From Amblyomma americanum (Eukaryota; Arthropoda; Arachnida; Ixodida; Ixodidae), in NCBI RefSeq assembly GCF_052857255.1, contig NC_135505.1, positions 21,872,269 through 21,936,268 on the forward strand: DNA of 64,000 nucleotides. Direction: 5' to 3'. The first letter of the stretch is position 1; every line of letters starts with the position of its first letter. This document shows positions 53,501 to 64,000 of the stretch, piece after piece. A model generated the notes under the pieces. The model was not told where the DNA came from, ran no database searches, and saw only the letters and a list, made by a program, of their open reading frames with translations. The position numbers and the translations under genes were made by a program.

Positions 53501-56395
53501 TTCCGGCTCAAAACAACGGGATACATCGTTTTAGATCGAAACAAGCAAGATTCACGGGCATCGATTTTACAAGTCGTCGAAAGCAGACGAAAAAAAGGTG
53601 GTAAATGTTTTCTCTCAGAACTGCGCGAAAACTTGTATTCCGGCTCAAAACAAAGGGATACATCGTTTTAGATCGAAACTAGCAAGAATCACGAGCATCG
53701 ATTTTACAAGTCGTCGCAGAGTAGACGAGAGAAGGGTGTAAACTTTTTCTCTCAGAACGGCGCGAAAACTTGTATTCCGGCTCAAAACAACGGGATAGAT
53801 CGTTTAAGATCGAAACTTGCAAGATTCACGAGCATCCATTTTACATATCGTCGAAGAGTAGACGAGAGAAAGGTGTAAATTTTTTCTCTCAGAACTGCGC
53901 GAAAACTTGTGTTCCGGCTCAAAACAACGGGATACATCGTTTTAGATCGAAACTAGCAAAATTCACGAGCATCGATTTTACAAGTCGTCGAAGAGTAGAC
54001 GAAAAAAGGTGTAAATTTTTTTTCTCAAAACTGCGCGAAAACTTGTATTCCGGCTCAAAACAAAGGGATACATGGTTTAGATCGAAACTAGCAAGAATTA
54101 CGAGCATCGATTTTACAAGTCGTCGAAGAGTAGAGGAGAGAAAGGTGTAAACTTTTTCTCTCGAAACTGCGCGAAAACTTGTATTCCGGCTCAAAACAAC
54201 GGGATACATCGTTTTAGATCGAAACAAGCAAGATTCACGGGCATCGATTTTACAAGTCGTCGAAAGCAGACGAAAAAAAGGTGTAAATTTTTTCTCTCAG
54301 AACTGCGCGAAAACTTGTATTCCGGCTCAAAACAAAGGGATACATCATTTTAGATCGAAACTAGCAAGAATCACGAGCATCGATTTTACAAGTCGTCGCA
54401 GAGTAGACGAGAGAAGGGTGTAAACTTTTTCTCTCAGAACGGCGCGAAAACTTGTATTCCGGCTCAAAACAACGGGATACATCGTTTTAGATCGAAACTA
54501 GCAAAATTCACGAGCATCGATTTTACAAGTCGTCGAAGAGTAGAGGAGAGAAAGGTGTAAATTTTTTCTCTCAGAACGGCGCGAAAACTTGTATTCCGGC
54601 TCAAAACAACGGGATACATCGATTTAGATCGAAACTAGCAAGATTCACGAGCATCCATTTTTCATATCGTCGAAGAGTAGACGAGAGAAAGGTGTAAATT
54701 TTTTCTCTCAGAACTGCGCGAAAACTTGTGTTCCGGCTCAAAACAACGGGATACATCGTTTTAGATCGAAACTAGCAAAATTCACGAGCATCGATTTTAC
54801 AAGTCGTCGAAGAGTAGACGAAAAAAGGTGTAAATTGTTTTTCTCAAAACTGCGCGAAAACTTGTATTCCGGCTCAAAACAAAGGGATACATGGTTTAGA
54901 TCGAAACTAGCAAGAATTACGAGCATCGATTTTACAAGTCGTCGAAGAGTAGACGAGAGAAGGGTGTAAACTTTTTCTCTCAGAACGGCGCGAAAACTTG
55001 TATTCCGGCTCAAAACAACGGGATACATCGATTTAGATCGAAACTAGCAAGATTCACGAGCATCCATTTTTCATATCGTCGAAGAGTAGACGAGAGAAAG
55101 GTGTAAATTTTTTCTCTCAGAACTGCGCGAAAACTTGTGTTCCGGCTCAAAACAACGGGATACATCGTTTTAGATCGAAACTAGCAAAATTCACGAGCAT
55201 CGATTTTACAAGTCGTCGAAGAGTAGACGAAAAAAGGTGTAAATTGTTTTTCTCAAAACTGCGCGAAAACTTGTATTCCGGCTCAAAACAAAGGGATACA
55301 TGGTTTAGATCGAAACTAGCAAGAATTACGAGCATCGATTTTACAAGTCGTCGAAGAGTAGAGGAGAGAAAGGTGTAAACTTTTTCTCTCGAAACTGCGC
55401 GAAAACTTGTATTCCGGCTCAAAACAACGGGATACATCGTTTTAGATCGAAACAAGCAAGATTCACGGGCATCGATTTTACAAGTCGTCGAAAGCAGACG
55501 AAAAAAAGGTGTAAATGTTTTCTCTCAGAACTGCGCGAAAACTTGTATTCCGGCTCAAAACAAAGGGATACATCGTTTTAGATCGAAACTAGCAAGAATC
55601 ACGAGCATCGATTTTACAAGTCGTCGCAGAGTAGACGAGAGAAGGGTGTAAACTTTTTCTCTCAGAACGGCGCGAAAACTTGTATTCCGGCTCAAAACAA
55701 CGGGATAGATCGTTTAAGATCGAAACTTGCAAGATTCACGAGCATCCATTTTACATATCGTCGAAGAGTAGACGAGAGAAAGGTGTAAATTTTTTCTCTC
55801 AGAACTGCGCGAAAACTTGTGTTCCGGCTCAAAACAACGGGATACATCGTTTTAGATCGAAACTAGCAAAATTCACGAGCATCGATTTTACAAGTCGTCG
55901 AAGAGTAGACGAAAAAAGGTGTAAATTTTTTTTCTCAAAACTGCGCGAAAACTTGTATTCCGGCTCAAAACAAAGGGATACATGGTTTAGATCGAAACTA
56001 GCAAGAATTACGAGCATCGATTTTACAAGTCGTCGAAGAGTAGAGGAGAGAAAGGTGTAAACTTTTTCTCTCGAAACTGCGCGAAAACTTGTATTCCGGC
56101 TCAAAACAACGGGATACATCGTTTTAGATCGAAACAAGCAAGATTCACGGGCATCGATTTTACAAGTCGTCGAAAGCAGACGAAAAAAAGGTGTAAATTT
56201 TTTCTCTCAGAACTGCGCGAAAACTTGTATTCCGGCTCAAAACAAAGGGATACATCATTTTAGATCGAAACTAGCAAGAATCACGAGCATCGATTTTACA
56301 AGTCGTCGCAGAGTAGACGAGAGAAGGGTGTAAACTTTTTCTCTCAGAACGGCGCGAAAACTTGTATTCCGGCTCAAAACAACGGGATACATCGT
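50478..56395 (+). repeat. Expanded array of the ten-monomer block
   Basis: This region carries the markers of 23418-26149 at an offset of about 27058 bp (198 monomers): GAAACTTGCAAG, CATATCG, CGTCGTAGAG, GAAAGCAGACG and GGGATAGATCG. Successive units starting with a GAACGGCGCG monomer begin near 50478, 51843, 53069, 53755 and onward. One unit near 52540-53069 is nine monomers long, and a 14-monomer spacing (1910 bp) links 53770 with 55680. A three-monomer piece (54738-55028) is repeated 409 bp later. The 23-26 kb version has two units and this one has more, so copy number is changing. Confidence 0.75.
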
Positions 56396-56523
56396 TTTAG
56401 ATCGAAACTAGCAAAATTCACGAGCATCGATTTTACAAGTCGTCGAAGAGTAGAGGAGAGAAAGGTGTAAATTTTTTCTCTCAGAACTGCGCGAAAACTT
56501 GTATTCCGGCTCAAAACAACGAG

Positions 56524-59500
56524 ATACATCGTTTTAGATCGAAACTAGCAAGATTCACGAGCATAGATTTTACAAGTCGTCGATGAGTAGAGGAGAGAAA
56601 GGTGTAAACTTTTTCTCTCATTACAGCGCGAAAACTTGTATTCCGGCTCAAAAAAACGGGATACATCGTTTTAGATCGAAACTAGCAAGATTCACGAGCA
56701 TCGATTTTACAAGTCGTCGAAAAGTACACGAGAAAAAGGTGCAAACTTTTTCTCTCAGAACTGCGCGAAAAGTTGTATTTCGGCTCAAAACAACGGGATA
56801 CATCGTTTTAGATCGAAACAAGCAAAATTCACGAGCATCGATTTGACAAGTCGTCGAAGAGTAGACGAGAGAAAGGTGTAAACTATTTCTCTCAGAACTG
56901 CGCGAAAACTTGTATTCCGGCTCAAAACAACGGGATACATCGTTTTAGATCGAAACTAGCAAGATTCACGAGCATCGATTTTACAAGTCGTCGAAGAGTA
57001 GACGAGAGAATGGTGCAAACTTTTTCTTTCAGAACTGCGCGAAAACTTGTATTCCGGCTCAAAACAAAATGATACATCGTTTTAGATCGAAACTATTAGA
57101 ATTCACGAGCATCGATTTTACAAATCGTCGAAGAGTAGACGAGAAAAAGGTGTAAATTTTTTCTCTCAGGACTCGCGAAAACTTGTATTCCGGCTCAAAA
57201 CAACGGGATACATCGTTTTAGATCGAAACTAGCAAGATTCACGAGCATCGATTTTACAAGTCGTCGAAAAGTACACGAGAAAAAGGTGCAAATTTTTTCT
57301 CTCAGAACTGCGCGAAAAGTTGTATTCCGGCTCAAAACAACGGGATACATCGTTTTAGATCGAAACTAGCAAGATTCACGAGCATCGATTTTACAAGTCG
57401 TCGAAGAGTAGACGAGAGAATGGTGCAAACTTTTTCTTTCAGAACTGCGCGAAAACTTGTATTCCGGCTCAAAACAAAATGATACATCGTTTTAGATCGA
57501 AACTAGCAAGAATCACGAGCATCGATTTTACAAGTCGTCGAAGAGTAGACGAGAGAAAGGTGCAAACTTTTTCTCTCAGAACTGCGCGAAAACTTGTATT
57601 CCGGCTCAAAACAACGGGATACATCGTTTTAGATCGAAACTAGCAGAAATCATGAGCATCGATTTTACAAGCCGTCGAAGAGTAGACGAGAGAATGGTGA
57701 AAACGTTTTCTCACAGAACTGCGCGAAAACTTTAATTCCGGCTCAAAACAACGGGATACATCGTTTTAGATCGAAACTAGCAAGATTCACGAGCATCGAT
57801 TTTATAAGTCGTCGAAGAGTAGACGAGTGAAAGGTGTAAACTTTTTCTCTCAGAACTGCGCGAAAACTTGTATTCCGGCTCAGAACAACGGGATACATCG
57901 TTTTAGATCGACACTAGCAAGAATCACGAGCATCGATTTTACAAGTCGTCGAAGAGTAGAGGAGAGAAAGGTGTAAACTTTTCTCTCAGAACTGCGCGAA
58001 AACTTGTATTCCGGCTCAAAACAACGGGATACATCGTTTTAGATCGAAACTAGCAAGATTCACGAGCATCGATATTTCGAGTAGTCGAAGAGTAGAGGAG
58101 AGACGGGTGTAAACTTTTTCTCTCAGAACGGCGCGAAAATTTGTATTCCGGCTCAAAACAACGGGATACATCGTTTTAGATCGAAACTAGCAAAATTCAC
58201 GAGCATCGATTTTACAAGTCGTCGAAGAGTAGAGGAGAGAAAGGTGTTAATTTTTTCTCTCAGAACTGCGCGAAAACTTGTATTCCGGCTCAAAACAACG
58301 AGATACATCGTTTTAGATCGAAACTAGCAAGATTCACGAGCATCGATTTTACAAATCGTCGAAGAGTAGACGAGAGAAAGGTGTAAATTATTTCTCTCAG
58401 AACTGCGCGAAAACTTGTGTTCCGGCTCAAAACAACGGGATACATCGTTTTAGATCGAAACTAGCAAAATTCACGAGCATCGATTTTACAAGTCGTCGAA
58501 GAGTAGAGAGAAAGGTGTAAACTTTTTCTCTCAGAACTGCGCGAAAACTTGTATTCCGGCTCAAAACAACGAGATACCTCGTTTTAGATCGAAAGTAGCA
58601 AGATTTACGAGCATCGATTTTACACGTCGTCGAAGAGTTGATGAAAAAAAAGTGTAAATTTTTTCTCTCAGAACTGCGCGAAAACTTGTATTCCGGCTCC
58701 AAACAACGGAATACATCGTTTTAAATCGAAACTAGCAAGATTCACGAGCATCAATTTTACAAGTCGTCGAAGAGTAGACGAGAGAAAGGTGCAAACTTTT
58801 TCTCTAAGAACTGCGCGAAAACTTGTATTCCGACTCAAAACAACGCGATACATCGTTTTAGATCGAAATTATTAGAATTCACGAGCATCGATTTTACAAG
58901 CCGTCGAAGAGTAGACGATAGAAAGGTGTAAACGTTTTCTCTCAGAACTGCGCGAAAACTTGTATTCCGGCTCAAAACAACGGGATACATCGTTTTAGAT
59001 CGAAACTAGCTAGATTCACGAGCATCGATTTTACAAGTCGTCGAAGAGTAGACGAGTGAAAGGTGTAAACTTTTTCTCTCAGAACTGCGCGAAAACTTGT
59101 ATTCCGGCTCAGAACAACGGGATACATCGTTTTAGACCGAAACTAACAAAATTCACGGGCATCGATTTTACAAGTCCTCGAAGAGTAGACGAGAAAAAGG
59201 TGCACACTTTTTCTCTCAGAACTGCGCGAAAACTTGTATTCCGGCTCAAAACAACGGGATACATCGTTTTAGATCGAAACAAGCAAAATTCACGAGCATC
59301 GTTTTTACAAGTCGTCGAAGAGCAGAGGAGAGAAAGGTGTAAACTTTTTCTCTCAGAACAGCGCGAAAACTTGTATTCCGGCTCAAAACAACGGGATACA
59401 TCGTTTTAGATCGAAACTAGCAAGATTTACGAGCATCGATTTTACAAGTCGTCGAAGAGTAGATGAAAAAAGGTGTAACTTTTTCTCTCAGAACTGCGCG

Positions 59501-60900
59501 AAAACTTGTATTCCGGCTCCAAACAACGGGATACATCGTTTTAGATCGAAACTAGCAAGATTCACGAGCATCGATTTTACAAGTCGTCGAAGAGTAGACG
59601 AGAGAAAGGTGCAAACTTTTTCTCTCAGAACTGCGCGAAAACTTGTATTCCGGCTCAAAACAACGGGATACATCGTTTTAGATCGAAACAAGCAAAATTC
59701 ACGAGCATCGTTTTTACAAGTCGTCGAAGAGTAGAGGAGAGAAAGGTGCAAACTTTTTCTCTCAGAACTGGGCGAAAACTTCTATTCCGGCTCAAAACAA
59801 CGAGATACATCGTTTTAGATCGAAACTAGCAAGATTCACGAGCATCGATTTTACAAGTCGTCGAAGAGTAGACGAGAGAAAGGTGTAAAATTTTTCTCTC
59901 AGAACAGCGCGAAAACTTGTATTCCGGCTCCAAACAACGGGATACATCGTTTTAGATCGAAACTAGCAAGATTCACGAGCATCGATTTTACAAGTCGTCG
60001 AAGAGTACACGAGAGAAAGGTGCAAACTTTTTCTCTAAGAACTGCGCGAAAACTTGTATTCCGACTCAAAACAACGCGATACATCGTTTTAGATCGAAAT
60101 TATTATAATTCACGAGCATCGATTTCACAAGCCGTCGAAGAGTAGACGAGGGAAAGGTGTAAACGTTTTCTTTCAGAACTGCGCGAAAACTTGTATTCCG
60201 GCTCAAAACAACGGGATACATCGTTTTAGATCGAAACTAGCAAGATTCACGAGCATCGATTTTACAAGTCGTCGAAGAGTAGACGAGTGAAAGGTGTAAA
60301 CTTTTTCTCTCAGAACTGCGCGAAAACTTGTATTCCGGCTCAGAACAACGGGATACATCGTTTTAGACCGAAACTAACAAAATTCACGGGCATCGATTTT
60401 ACAAGTCCTCGAAGAGTAGACGAGAAAAAGGTGCAAACTTTTTCTCTCAGAACTGCGCGAAAACTTGTATTCCGGCTCAAAACAACGGGATACATCGTTT
60501 TAGATCGAAACTAGCAAGATTCACGAGCATCGATTTTTCAAGTCGTCGAAGAGTAGAGGAGAGAAGGGTGTAAACTTTTGCTCTCAGAACGGCGCGAAAA
60601 CTTGTATTCCGGCTCAAAACAACGGGATACATCGTTTTAGATCGAAACTAGCAAAATTCACGAGCATCGATTTTACAAGTCGTCGAAGAGTAGAGGAGAG
60701 AAAGGTGTAAATTTTTTCTCTCAGAACTGCGCGAAAACTTGTATTCCGGCTCAAAACAACGAGATAAATCGTTTTAGATCAAAACTAGCAAGATTCACGA
60801 GCATCGATTTTACAAATCGTCGAAGAGTAGACGAGAGAAAGGTGTAAATTATTTCTCTCAGAACTGCGCGAAAACTTGTGTTCCGGCTCAAAGCAACGGG
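56524..60900 (+). repeat. 32-monomer HOR, copy 1 (4377 bp)
   Basis: This unit is followed immediately by a second copy from 60901, offset 4377 bp. Markers are the CATTACAGCG monomer, TCTCAGGACTCGCG, AGAAATCATGAGC, GTGAAAACG with TTTAATTCC, GATATTTCGAGTAG, GTAGAGAGAAAGG, AAGAGTTGATG, TCTCTAAGAACTG and AGAGCAGAGG. The order of its first two thirds also matches 26.2-30.7 kb at offsets of 28833-30199 bp. Confidence 0.86.
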
Positions 60901-63900
60901 ATACATCGTTTTAGATCGAAACTAGCAAGATTCACGAGCATAGATTTTACAAGTCGTCGATGAGTAGAGGAGAGAAAGGTGTAAACTTTTTCTCTCATTA
61001 CAGCGCGAAAACTTGTATTCCGGCTCAAAAAAACGGGATACATCGTTTTAGATCGAAACTAGCAAGATTCACGAGCATCGATTTTACAAGTCGTCGAAAA
61101 GTACACGAGAAAAAGGTGCAAACTTTTTCTCTCAGAACTGCGCGAAAAGTTGTATTTCGGCTCAAAACAACGGGATACATCGTTTTAGATCGAAACAAGC
61201 AAAATTCACGAGCATCGATTTGACAAGTCGTCGAAGAGTAGACGAGAGAAAGGTGTAAACTATTTCTCTCAGAACTGCGCGAAAACTTGTATTCCGGCTC
61301 AAAACAACGGGATACATCGTTTTAGATCGAAACTAGCAAGATTCACGAGCATCGATTTTACAAGTCGTCGAAGAGTAGACGAGAGAATGGTGCAAACTTT
61401 TTCTTTCAGAACTGCGCGAAAACTTGTATTCCGGCTCAAAACAAAATGATACATCGTTTTAGATCGAAACTATTAGAATTCACGAGCATCGATTTTACAA
61501 ATCGTCGAAGAGTAGACGAGAAAAAGGTGTAAATTTTTTCTCTCAGGACTCGCGAAAACTTGTATTCCGGCTCAAAACAACGGGATACATCGTTTTAGAT
61601 CGAAACTAGCAAGATTCACGAGCATCGATTTTACAAGTCGTCGAAAAGTACACGAGAAAAAGGTGCAAATTTTTTCTCTCAGAACTGCGCGAAAAGTTGT
61701 ATTCCGGCTCAAAACAACGGGATACATCGTTTTAGATCGAAACTAGCAAGATTCACGAGCATCGATTTTACAAGTCGTCGAAGAGTAGACGAGAGAATGG
61801 TGCAAACTTTTTCTTTCAGAACTGCGCGAAAACTTGTATTCCGGCTCAAAACAAAATGATACATCGTTTTAGATCGAAACTAGCAAGAATCACGAGCATC
61901 GATTTTACAAGTCGTCGAAGAGTAGACGAGAGAAAGGTGCAAACTTTTTCTCTCAGAACTGCGCGAAAACTTGTATTCCGGCTCAAAACAACGGGATACA
62001 TCGTTTTAGATCGAAACTAGCAGAAATCATGAGCATCGATTTTACAAGCCGTCGAAGAGTAGACGAGAGAATGGTGAAAACGTTTTCTCACAGAACTGCG
62101 CGAAAACTTTAATTCCGGCTCAAAACAACGGGATACATCGTTTTAGATCGAAACTAGCAAGATTCACGAGCATCGATTTTATAAGTCGTCGAAGAGTAGA
62201 CGAGTGAAAGGTGTAAACTTTTTCTCTCAGAACTGCGCGAAAACTTGTATTCCGGCTCAGAACAACGGGATACATCGTTTTAGATCGACACTAGCAAGAA
62301 TCACGAGCATCGATTTTACAAGTCGTCGAAGAGTAGAGGAGAGAAAGGTGTAAACTTTTCTCTCAGAACTGCGCGAAAACTTGTATTCCGGCTCAAAACA
62401 ACGGGATACATCGTTTTAGATCGAAACTAGCAAGATTCACGAGCATCGATATTTCGAGTAGTCGAAGAGTAGAGGAGAGAAGGGTGTAAACTTTTTCTCT
62501 CAGAACGGCGCGAAAATTTGTATTCCGGCTCAAAACAACGGGATACATCGTTTTAGATCGAAACTAGCAAAATTCACGAGCATCGATTTTACAAGTCGTC
62601 GAAGAGTAGAGGAGAGAAAGGTGTTAATTTTTTCTCTCAGAACTGCGCGAAAACTTGTATTCCGGCTCAAAACAACGAGATACATCGTTTTAGATCGAAA
62701 CTAGCAAGATTCACGAGCATCGATTTTACAAATCGTCGAAGAGTAGACGAGAGAAAGGTGTAAATTATTTCTCTCAGAACTGCGCGAAAACTTGTGTTCC
62801 GGCTCAAAACAACGGGATACATCGTTTTAGATCGAAACTAGCAAAATTCACGATCATCGATTTTACAAGTCGTCGAAGAGTAGAGAGAAAGGTGTAAACT
62901 TTTTCTCTCAGAACTGCGCGAAAACTTGTATTCCGGCTCAAAACAACGAGATACCTCGTTTTAGATCGAAAGTAGCAAGATTTACGAGCATCGATTTTAC
63001 ACGTCGTCGAAGAGTTGATGAAAAAAAAGTGTAAATTTTTTCTCTCAGAACTGCGCGAAAACTTGTATTCCGGCTCCAAACAACGGAATACATCGTTTTA
63101 AATCGAAACTAGCAAGATTCACGAGCATCAATTTTACAAGTCGTCGAAGAGTAGACGAGAGAAAGGTGCAAACTTTTTCTCTAAGAACTGCGCGAAAACT
63201 TGTATTCCGACTCAAAACAACGCGATACATCGTTTTAGATCGAAATTATTAGAATTCACGAGCATCGATTTTACAAGCCGTCGAAGAGTAGACGATAGAA
63301 AGGTGTAAACGTTTTCTCTCAGAACTGCGCGAAAACTTGTATTCCGGCTCAAAACAACGGGATACATCGTTTTAGATCGAAACTAGCTAGATTCACGAGC
63401 ATCGATTTTACAAGTCGTCGAAGAGTAGACGAGTGAAAGGTGTAAACTTTTTCTCTCAGAACTGCGCGAAAACTTGTATTCCGGCTCAGAACAACGGGAT
63501 ACATCGTTTTAGACCGAAACTAACAAAATTCACGGGCATCGATTTTACAAGTCCTCGAAGAGTAGACGAGAAAAAGGTGCACACTTTTTCTCTCAGAACT
63601 GCGCGAAAACTTGTATTCCGGCTCAAAACAACGGGATACATCGTTTTAGATCGAAACAAGCAAAATTCACGAGCATCGTTTTTACAAGTCGTCGAAGAGC
63701 AGAGGAGAGAAAGGTGTAAACTTTTTCTCTCAGAACAGCGCGAAAACTTGTATTCCGGCTCAAAACAACGGGATACATCGTTTTAGATCGAAACTAGCAA
63801 GATTTACGAGCATCGATTTTACAAGTCGTCGAAGAGTAGATGAAAAAAGGTGTAACTTTTTCTCTCAGAACTGCGCGAAAACTTGTATTCCGGCTCCAAA

Positions 63901-64000
63901 CAACGGGATACATCGTTTTAGATCGAAACTAGCAAGATTCACGAGCATCGATTTTACAAGTCGTCGAAGAGTAGACGAGAGAAAGGTGCAAACTTTTTCT
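60901..64000 (+). repeat. 32-monomer HOR, copy 2, cut by the window end
   Basis: The first 3.1 kb of the second 4377 bp unit. It is nearly identical to copy 1. Differences I could spot are GAGACGGG (58100) against GAGAAGGG in copy 2, and CACGAGCATCG (near 58480) against CACGATCATCG (near 62855). Such low divergence over 22-23 heterogeneous monomers indicates a very recent duplication or conversion. The window stops inside a monomer that begins at 63970. Confidence 0.86.

Larger units (their letters stand above)
1..64000 (+). repeat. Satellite DNA array, ~137 bp monomer, ~468 tandem copies
   Basis: The same roughly 137 bp unit follows itself head to tail across the whole window with no interruption that I could find. 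Monomers begin at 1, 138, 274 and so on up to 63970; dividing that span by about 136.7 bp gives about 468 copies. Landmarks in nearly every monomer, in order, are GAGAGAAAGGTG, a T-run followed by CTCTCAG, GCGCGAAAAC, TTCCGGCTC, GGGATACATCG, TTAGATCGAAAC, GAGCATCGAT and ACAAGTCGTCGAAG. All copies seen are on the plus strand. Length varies by a few bases through small indels, such as a 2-bp loss in the subtype reading GAACTCGCGAAA. No array edge is visible. I do not recognise the family. The function is unknown; a centromeric or pericentromeric location is inference only. Confidence 0.98.

Noticed and set aside
1..64000. CRISPR array
   Set aside because: Repeats adjoin directly with no unique spacers, the unit is 137 bp, and no cas genes or leader are present.
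1..64000. Tandem tRNA, 5S rRNA or rDNA spacer array
   Set aside because: No recognisable A/B box pair, 5S internal control region, tRNA cloverleaf or rRNA sequence was seen in the monomer. The dyads are too short and placed wrongly for a cloverleaf.
1..64000. Telomeric repeat tract
   Set aside because: No runs of TTAGG, TTAGGG, TTTAGGG or similar short repeats occur, and the period is 137 bp.
1..64000. Bacterial or phage origin of the window
   Set aside because: Sixty-four kilobases of pure satellite with nested HORs and no genes is not known from bacteria or phages. It is typical of eukaryotic heterochromatin.

Overview
The whole 64 kb window is one uninterrupted head-to-tail satellite DNA array. 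The basic monomer is about 137 bp. From monomer starts at positions 1 and 63970, and from the spacing of copied blocks, I estimate about 468 monomers at a mean of about 136.7 bp. Every monomer I read is in the same orientation. I found no single-copy sequence, gene, RNA gene, transposon, CRISPR array or array boundary, so the array should continue beyond both ends. A hand-built consensus monomer is about 42% GC and rich in CpG (11 CpG in 137 bp, observed/expected about 1.9). This is eukaryotic heterochromatin-type DNA, plausibly centromeric, pericentromeric, or from a B or sex chromosome. The CpG excess fits a genome with little CpG methylation, such as many insects, better than a vertebrate or plant. 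I do not recognise the satellite and cannot name the species.

The monomers are not homogenised one by one. They form many diagnostic subtypes, and ordered strings of subtypes are copied as blocks, giving higher-order repeats (HORs) at several nested scales. From left to right: 1-1967 holds a copied 10-monomer spacing (about 1.37 kb). 3425-8620 is a 19-monomer (2.6 kb) tandem pair. 8621-14799 is a mosaic with a 411 bp local duplication. 14800-21420 is a 28-monomer (3.83 kb) pair whose second copy lacks four monomers. 20880-22245 has a 6-monomer (820 bp) duplication. 22240-23110 is a block found three times in the window. 23418-26149 is a 10-monomer (1366 bp) tandem pair. 27985-50530 is a pair of 11.3 kb units (about 83 monomers), each holding its own internal 16- or 18-monomer repeat. 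50478-56395 is an expanded relative of the 23-26 kb block. 56524-64000 is a 32-monomer (4377 bp) HOR, one full copy and one cut by the window end. The order of blocks at 22-31 kb is repeated at 49-60 kb, which suggests a further level at about 27-30 kb.

Each consensus monomer also has ordered internal structure: an 8-bp perfect inverted repeat, a 9-bp inverted repeat with one wobble, a 5-bp inverted repeat across the monomer junction, and A/T tracts at roughly 19-20 bp spacing in its central part. The short open frames scattered over both strands come from reading the satellite. They are not genes and are not annotated as CDS. Block edges below are approximate (usually within about 50 bp), because they were found by comparing diagnostic variants by eye.
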